Shown: in pieces, positions 58,653 to 64,000 of the stretch
How positions within the stretch are numbered: position 1 is the stretch's first letter
How the letters are laid out: every line of letters starts with the position of its first letter
Source of the DNA: Mesorhizobium loti
GTDB taxonomy: Bacteria; Pseudomonadota; Alphaproteobacteria; Rhizobiales; Rhizobiaceae
Direction of reading: 5' to 3'
DNA: 64,000 nucleotides
NCBI RefSeq assembly: GCF_002858745.1
Contig: NZ_PJRO01000008.1
Span: forward strand, 124,001-188,000
Translations under genes and position numbers: made by a program
The notes under the pieces: generated by a model
What the model was told of the DNA's origin: nothing
Database searches by the model: none
What the model saw: only the letters and a program-made list of their open reading frames with translations

Positions 58653-60455
58653 TCACCGCGAACCGGCGGCGGATTGCCTCCGCGCGATGGTTGGCACATC
58701 GATGGCTTCGGTTGGCAGCTGCAGCGTGTTGGCGAGCAGCGATTGCGTGTAGGGGTGGCTGGGCGCACTCAGAACCTTGTATACGTCCCCCTGTTCGATG
58801 ACACGACCGGCACTCAGCACGGCAACCGTGTCTGCGATGTTGCGCACCACGGCGAGATCATGCGTGACAAAGAGCATGCCAAGGCCGTCGGCAAGCAGAC
58901 TGCGCAGCAGTTCGATGACGGAAGCCTGCACCGACACGTCGAGCGACGACGTCACCTCGTCGCACAGCAACACCGCGGGATTGGCAACCAGCGCGCGGGC
59001 AATGGCGACGCGCTGGCGCTGGCCGCCTGAAAGCTCAGCGGGATAGCGCATGGCGAGATGGGGCGAGATGCCGACCCGTTCGAACGCCTCCGCGATGATG
59101 GCGCCAGATCGGTTGCCACAGGCCTCCGGCCTGTTGGCCAAAGCCGCAGCCAGGCTCTGGCCGATCGTACGGCGCGGATTGAGCGAAGCATTGGGATTCT
59201 GGAAAATGTATTGCAGCCGCTGGCGGGCATTCCGGTCGCGCTGGTCGACGGTGAGCGGCAACGGTTTGCCATCGAGGCTAAGCGCGCCGGTGAGATTACC
59301 GTGCAACCCGATCAGGCAGCGCGACAGGGTCGACTTGCCGCTGCCTGACTCGCCAACCACTGCCAGGCACCTGCCTGGTTCCACCTGGAGGCTGACATCG
59401 AACAGGATCTGGCGATGGCCGTAAAATGCATTGACACCGTCCGCCTGCAGCACCGCCGAGTTGTTCGCGACCTGCCTGTCGGAATGACCGACAGCTTGCG
59501 GGCGCACCTCGAATGCCTCAGCCAGTTCCGGGCGCACGCATCGCACCTGGGTGCCACCCACCAGCCTCAGCGCAGGCCGAGTATTGCAGGCCTCGATGGC
59601 GTGGTCGCAGCGGTCTGAGAAAATACAGCCGTTCGGTGCCTCGCCAACCGCCGGCACGCGTCCGCGGATCGGCCTCAACGTCTGCCGCGCCTGTAGCGAG
59701 GGAACAGCATTCAGCAAGGCACGCGTGTAGGGATGGCGCGGCGTCGCCAGAACCTCCTGCATGGTGCCCTGTTCAACGACCTGGCCGCCATACATCACCG
59801 TGACGTGGTCGGCGACGTTGGCAATCACCGCAAGATCGTGGCTGACATAGATCGCGGTCAGATCGTCCGAGATGCAGAGCTGGCGGATAAGGTCCAGCAC
59901 CTTGGCCCGGGTCGAGACATCGAGCCCGGTTGTAGGTTCGTCGAGTATGATCAGCTTGGGTTTCGCGATCACCGCCATGGCGATCGCGATACGCTGCTGC
60001 TGTCCGCCGGACAGCTGGCGAGGGCGACGCTGCAGGAAGGCCTCGTCATCAGGCAGGCCAACCTTGCGCAGGATTTCACGCGCCCGAACAACCTTTTCGG
60101 CTTTAGAGCCGGCAAGTCCCTCGGTCAGCAGGGTACCGAGCGTTAGCATCGGGTTCAGCGCCGCGCCCGGGTCCTGTGCGACATAGGCCACGACCTCCCG
60201 CCGCGCCTTGCGCAGAGTCGCCGTATCGAGCTCCAGCATGTTGGTGTCGGCCACGCGAACCGAACCGCCTGCAATACGCACGCCACGCCGCGCATAGGCA
60301 AGCAGCGCCAACGCCAGTGTCGATTTTCCGGAGCCGGATTCACCGACGATACCCATCACCTCGCCCCTGTCGAGGCCCAGCGAAACATCCTCGATGATCG
60401 GCGCGCCGTCGGCACGTTCGACGGTCAGCCCCGAGGCTTTCAATACCATCGTCAT
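58653..60455 (-). CDS. Peptide-type ABC transporter double ATPase (DppD-DppF fusion)
   Basis: A 600-residue protein with two complete nucleotide-binding domains, each with its own Opp/Dpp tail. First domain: Walker A GESGSGKST at 38-46, signature LSGGQQQR, Walker B LIILDEP, Cys-containing tail (GCIFSDRCDHAIEAC). Second: GESGSGKSTLSR, LSGGQRQR, LLCDEVTS, and HPYTQSLLANTLQLP. It replaces separate DppD and DppF. In the second Walker B the usual DEP is DEV, a small variation that keeps the catalytic Glu. ATG 60455 overlaps the permease stop by 4 bp; the long open frame upstream is not coding. Confidence 0.93.
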   Translation of the reverse strand: MTMVLKASGLTVERADGAPIIEDVSLGLDRGEVMGIVGESGSGKSTLALALLAYARRGVRIAGGSVRVADTNMLELDTATLRKARREVVAYVAQDPGAALNPMLTLGTLLTEGLAGSKAEKVVRAREILRKVGLPDDEAFLQRRPRQLSGGQQQRIAIAMAVIAKPKLIILDEPTTGLDVSTRAKVLDLIRQLCISDDLTAIYVSHDLAVIANVADHVTVMYGGQVVEQGTMQEVLATPRHPYTRALLNAVPSLQARQTLRPIRGRVPAVGEAPNGCIFSDRCDHAIEACNTRPALRLVGGTQVRCVRPELAEAFEVRPQAVGHSDRQVANNSAVLQADGVNAFYGHRQILFDVSLQVEPGRCLAVVGESGSGKSTLSRCLIGLHGNLTGALSLDGKPLPLTVDQRDRNARQRLQYIFQNPNASLNPRRTIGQSLAAALANRPEACGNRSGAIIAEAFERVGISPHLAMRYPAELSGGQRQRVAIARALVANPAVLLCDEVTSSLDVSVQASVIELLRSLLADGLGMLFVTHDLAVVRNIADTVAVLSAGRVIEQGDVYKVLSAPSHPYTQSLLANTLQLPTEAIDVPTIARRQSAAGSR

Positions 60456-61336
60456 GCCTTGCCTTCCGTCCGGGCCATTACCCGCGCAGCACCTTCGGCG
60501 ATCAGGCCGCCGCCGATTGTGTAGAGAATGATCATCAGGATCGGCGCGAGCACGGCATAGGGCTGGGTGCCGAGGCCGGTGCCGTTTTCGCTGACCATCA
60601 GACCCCAATCGGCCGCCGGCGGCTGGATGCCGTAGCCGATGAAGCTCATCGAGGAGAGAATACCGACTGACCAGCTCAGCCTGAGGCCCAGCTCGACCAG
60701 CAGTGGAGAAGAGACGTTCGGCAGCAATTCGCGCAGGATGATCACCGGGCCCGGTGTGCCAACGGCCTTTGCCCACAACACATACTCCCGGTCGAGAAGC
60801 GGAATGGCCGCGCCACGGATCACGCGGGCGACACCCGGCATCAAGGTCAGCACGACCAGCCCCACCAGCAGGATTGGCTGCGGCCCGAATACCGACACGC
60901 ACAGAAGCGTCAGAAGAATACCCGGGAAGGCGAGCAGCACATCCAGCGACCGCATCAGCACAAGATCGGTCCAGCCACGATAATAGGCGGTCACCAGGGC
61001 AACGGCGGCGCCGATCACGACGCTGAGCAGGGCTGAAACCGGAGCCATCCAGGCCAGGTAGACGCCGCCGGAAAGCACGCGGGACAGAACATCGCGCCCA
61101 AGATTATCGGTGCCGAGCCAGGCCACGGCCGACGGCTCGGCATAAGGTTTGCCGACGGGCGCGGCTGGATCATAGGGCGCCACGAAGGGGCCGATGACGA
61201 CCAGCACCGTCATGGCGACCAGCAGGATCACGCCCCAGCGAACCTGCGTGGAGGCCCAAAGCCGCCACCAGCCGCTGACAGGGCGCGAACGAACCCATTG
61301 ATGTGTCGTCAGTGTCATTTCCACGTCGGTACTCAC
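60452..61336 (-). CDS. Peptide-type ABC transporter permease (DppC-like)
   Basis: Membrane subunit of 294 residues with WLGTDNLGRDVLSRVLSGGVYLAWMAPVSALLSVVIG, the DppC landmark, and the EAA-type loop REYVLWAKAVGTPGPVIILRELLPNVSSPLL. It starts with GTG at 61336 overlapping the DppB-like stop (GTGA); an internal ATG at 61318 is possible. The overlap pattern matches the other junctions of this operon. Confidence 0.92.
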   Translation of the reverse strand: MSTDVEMTLTTHQWVRSRPVSGWWRLWASTQVRWGVILLVAMTVLVVIGPFVAPYDPAAPVGKPYAEPSAVAWLGTDNLGRDVLSRVLSGGVYLAWMAPVSALLSVVIGAAVALVTAYYRGWTDLVLMRSLDVLLAFPGILLTLLCVSVFGPQPILLVGLVVLTLMPGVARVIRGAAIPLLDREYVLWAKAVGTPGPVIILRELLPNVSSPLLVELGLRLSWSVGILSSMSFIGYGIQPPAADWGLMVSENGTGLGTQPYAVLAPILMIILYTIGGGLIAEGAARVMARTEGKA

Positions 61337-62337
61337 GCCTTGGACTGCCTCTGGCCGGCCGCTTCATCCCGTTGGGCAAACGAGTCGGCGATGAGGTTGA
61401 AGATGAAATAGGCCGAGGCGATCACCAGGACATTGGCCTGGATGACCGGCAGGTCGCGGTTGGTGACAGCGTCGACCAGGGCACTGCCAACGCCGGGATA
61501 GGCGAACAGATATTCCACCACGACGACACCACCGACGGTGAAGGCCGCCACGAGGCTGGCCGCCGGGATGATCGGCGCCACCGCATTCGGCAGTGCGTGC
61601 CGAAACAGGATCCGGCTCGGCGACAGGCCTTTCAGCTCGGCAGTCTGGATGTACTCGGTCGCCATCACGTCGATGACCGCGACGCGCACCAGCCTGGCGA
61701 GATACATCACGCCCGGAATGATCACCGTCGTCGCCGGCAACACCAGCGCGTCGGGATATGAAAACGGCGAATCTCCCGGTGGAATGAATGAAACCGCCGG
61801 CAGCACATGCAGCACTGTTGTCGCAAAAAGCGCGACCAGTACCGTCCCCGTGACAAAATCGGGAACGGCATTGGCAACCATCGACATGCCGAGGAAGACC
61901 TTGTCGACGAACCCGTCGCGGAGCTGGGCGGCGATAACCCCGACCAGCAATGACAACGGCAACATCACGGCGAGTGCCACCCCGCTCAGGGTCGCGGAAT
62001 TGCGAACCCCGAGCGCGAGCAGATCCGCCACCGGCTGCCCGTTGGAGAGCGAAGTTCCCCAATCGCCGCGCAGAATGCCACCCAGCCAGATCAGGTATTG
62101 CCACCACAATGGCTGGTCGAGACCGAGCTGGACGCGAAGCAGATCCAGCTGCTCCTGCGTCGCGCTCTGACCGAGGATCATGTTGGCGACATCACCAGGC
62201 AAAGCGCGCGCGGCGAGGAAGATCAGCAATGACACCGCAAGCAGGGTCAGCCCCCCTTGCAGCAGCCTTGCAAGCAATGGCTGCAGTCGGGCGAAAATCC
62301 CGATTGTTGCGTTGTCGTTCTGGCTATCGACTGTCAT
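61333..62337 (-). CDS. Peptide-type ABC transporter permease (DppB-like)
   Basis: Partner membrane subunit of 334 residues. The first helix (LLQGGLTLLAVSLLIFLAARALPGDVANMILG) and the ATQEQLDLLRVQLGLDQPLWWQYLIWLGGILRGDWGTSL loop are DppB landmarks; the EAA-type loop is TEYIQTAELKGLSPSRILFRHALPNAVAP. ATG 62337 follows GGGGAAGAG; the upstream in-frame GTG at 62385 overlaps the binding-protein gene. Confidence 0.92.
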   Translation of the reverse strand: MTVDSQNDNATIGIFARLQPLLARLLQGGLTLLAVSLLIFLAARALPGDVANMILGQSATQEQLDLLRVQLGLDQPLWWQYLIWLGGILRGDWGTSLSNGQPVADLLALGVRNSATLSGVALAVMLPLSLLVGVIAAQLRDGFVDKVFLGMSMVANAVPDFVTGTVLVALFATTVLHVLPAVSFIPPGDSPFSYPDALVLPATTVIIPGVMYLARLVRVAVIDVMATEYIQTAELKGLSPSRILFRHALPNAVAPIIPAASLVAAFTVGGVVVVEYLFAYPGVGSALVDAVTNRDLPVIQANVLVIASAYFIFNLIADSFAQRDEAAGQRQSKA

Positions 62338-62381
62338 CGAATGCTCTTCCCCGCGCCTCGATCGTTTGTGGCGACGAACCG

Positions 62382-63878
62382 TCACTTCTTGACGGTGACG
62401 CCACCAAACAGGATCGCGGTGCGACCGTAGAGATCAGGCTTCAGCCCGCTGACCGTGTCCCGATAAACGGTGATGTTTTCGGGATAGGCAGCAACGATGT
62501 CACCGCTGCGCTTGTATTCGATCGCCTGCAGCTGCGTGACCAGCTTGCATTGCTCCGCCAGATCACCCGTGCTTTGCAGCTTCTTGGCGAGATCGTTGTA
62601 TTCGGCATCGTCAAAATGCGTGGCATTTTCGCCCTGTCCCGGCAGAAGCGCTGCAAGTGCAGCGGTTTCATAAGGTCCACTGGTAAGGCTGATCAGGAAA
62701 GGCCATTCGCGCCAGCGGTTAAGGAAGGTCGCCGGATCGAGCCGGCGTACCTTGATGGAGATGCCGGCCTGGGCAGCCTGCTGCGCATAAAGTTGCGCCA
62801 TTTCCATCATGCCGGCGAAAGCGCCGTCGGTGACCAGTTCAAGCTTGAGATTGCTCTTGCCGGCCTCGGCCAGCAACTGTTTTGCCTTGGCGATATCCTG
62901 CACACGCTGCGGCTCGGACGGTATCGGGCAAGCCGTGTTGTTGCCGAGATAGTCATTGGCGATCGCGCCAAAACCGCCAAAGGCATTGTCGACGATCTGC
63001 TGGCGGTCGACCACCAGCTTGAGCGCCTCCAGAACCTTCTGATCGTTGAAAGGCGGCATGTCGACGCGCACGGAAATGATCGGATAGGTCGTCGTGCCGC
63101 TGACTACGGTCTTCAGCTTCGGATCCTTGGTCAGTGCCGGCACGTCGGTGTAAGGCACTGAATAGGCGACATCGATCTGGCCGCCGCGCAGCGCGTTGGT
63201 CACCGCCTGCTGGTCACGGAAGCCGATGATGCGCAGCTTGTCGAAGCCAGGCTTCTCACCCCAATAGTCATCGAAGCGGCTCAGCCGGGCTTCCTGACCG
63301 GGCGTGAAGGTGTCGAGCTTGAAGGGGCCGGTACCAGTCACCGAGCCGTCATCGGAGATGGCGCGAATTCTGAAGTCTTCATCGGCGAAAGCATTGGCGA
63401 ACAGACCGAACGGACGCTTGAGGGTGAATTCCATCGTCAGGTCGTCGACTTTGCGAATCTTGACCGGGTCGACGAAATCGATCTGGCTGGAGACGACGAA
63501 ATTGTTGGCCGGATCCATCATGTGCTTGATGCTGGCGATCACATCATCCGCTGTGAAGGGCTTGCCGTCGTGGCGCTTGACGTTCGGCCGAAGCTTGACG
63601 GTCCAGACGTCCAGGGTCGCATTCGGCGTCATGGACTCAGCGAGTTCCATCACCACCGCACCCTTGGAGTCGTATGCCGTCAGGCCGTCATAAAGCTGGT
63701 TGTACAAGGAACCGGCAGACGCCGAACTGGTCGGCGTATAGGGCTGCACCTGGTCCTTGCTGTTGCCGATGACGCCGAGCACGAGCTCCTGCGCCTGCGC
63801 AAATGTATGGGTCGTCAAAGCTGTCGTGGCGGCCAGCAGAGCGATCGCGATAGCGCGACTGAATTTCACCGGAATCAT
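62382..63878 (-). CDS. ABC transporter substrate-binding protein, family 5
   Basis: Periplasmic receptor of the third peptide-type importer; first gene of the operon. The 498-residue precursor has a signal peptide (FSRAIAIALLAATTALTTHTFAQA) cut near residue 27. The mature part shows family-5 features: LYNQLYDGLTAYDSKGAVVMELAESMTPNATLDVWTVKLRPNVKRHDGKPFTADDVIASIKHM and GTGPFKLDTFTPGQEARLSRFDDYWG. ATG 63878 begins the signal peptide, with GGAGGAG 11 nt upstream, rather long spacing. The ligand is unknown. The last 122 bp of the window upstream of it hold no gene I can support. Confidence 0.91.
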   Translation of the reverse strand: MIPVKFSRAIAIALLAATTALTTHTFAQAQELVLGVIGNSKDQVQPYTPTSSASAGSLYNQLYDGLTAYDSKGAVVMELAESMTPNATLDVWTVKLRPNVKRHDGKPFTADDVIASIKHMMDPANNFVVSSQIDFVDPVKIRKVDDLTMEFTLKRPFGLFANAFADEDFRIRAISDDGSVTGTGPFKLDTFTPGQEARLSRFDDYWGEKPGFDKLRIIGFRDQQAVTNALRGGQIDVAYSVPYTDVPALTKDPKLKTVVSGTTTYPIISVRVDMPPFNDQKVLEALKLVVDRQQIVDNAFGGFGAIANDYLGNNTACPIPSEPQRVQDIAKAKQLLAEAGKSNLKLELVTDGAFAGMMEMAQLYAQQAAQAGISIKVRRLDPATFLNRWREWPFLISLTSGPYETAALAALLPGQGENATHFDDAEYNDLAKKLQSTGDLAEQCKLVTQLQAIEYKRSGDIVAAYPENITVYRDTVSGLKPDLYGRTAILFGGVTVKK

Positions 63879-64000
63879 AGCCGTGGTTTCTCCTCCATGT
63901 AGCGGCTCGCGCCCCTGCCCCGAACCTTCGTGCGGGCTCTTCTTTGGCGGCCGTACCCTCACAACCAACACCCGCCGGGCTGATCTGTCTTGGAGCGAAA

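Overview
The window is GC-rich, densely packed and built of long co-directional operons with 4-bp ATGA overlaps. It holds seven ABC importers, a pcaDCHGB operon with a PcaQ-type LysR regulator, FCD-type GntR regulators and Aap-like permeases. This is the style of an alphaproteobacterium of the Rhizobiales (Mesorhizobium/Aminobacter/Rhizobium-like), probably an accessory catabolic stretch of a chromosome or megaplasmid. I saw no tRNA, rRNA, insertion sequence, phage gene or CRISPR array.

Layout. (1) 0.1-6.1 kb, minus strand: a family-5 binding protein with DppBCDF-type transporter, ending in a GNAT gene behind a long inverted repeat. (2) 6.7-14.4 kb, minus: a SapC-family gene, then a ribitol module (AraC regulator, binding protein, ATPase, permease, ribitol 2-dehydrogenase, D-ribulokinase-like kinase). 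(3) 15.0-20.9 kb: pobA, pcaQ and pcaDCHGB, converting 4-hydroxybenzoate through protocatechuate to 3-oxoadipate, with a recognisable PcaQ operator. (4) 21.0-27.7 kb, minus: LuxR-type regulator, amidase and a Liv/Fmd-type importer with a permease-ATPase fusion. (5) 27.9-35.5 kb: two VOC proteins, an FCD GntR regulator, a Rid-family protein, a MalEFGK-type importer and a nucleoside hydrolase. A nearly identical 28-bp element stands before the first VOC gene and before the importer operon, and a weaker copy before the Rid gene. (6) 35.6-37.7 kb: an M20 amidohydrolase and a divergent AraC regulator. (7) 37.9-55.3 kb: four amidohydrolases, a DppBCDF importer without a binding protein, an unlinked binding protein, a flavin-reductase-like protein, a hydantoin-racemase-like protein, an Aap-like importer without an ATPase, and an FCD GntR regulator. 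(8) 55.4-58.1 kb: histidine kinase, FixJ/NarL-type response regulator and secreted HbpS/GlcG-type protein. (9) 58.2-63.9 kb, minus: another peptide-type importer with a fused double ATPase and a cupin-like gene.

The most interesting part is region 7. Four separate promoter regions (37.9, 45.47, 48.6 and 55.26 kb) carry the same kind of operator, with core TTGT-NN-ACAA; in three of them it lies in a fixed 20-bp frame. A GntR gene sits beside one of them. This ties scattered genes into one apparent regulon for uptake and ring opening or deamination of an unidentified N-containing compound, perhaps a cyclic ureide. The binding protein at 48.66 kb probably serves the DppBCDF genes at 38.1-44.7 kb. 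Region 5 looks like a second regulon built around TTGATC-N4-RATCRA sites.
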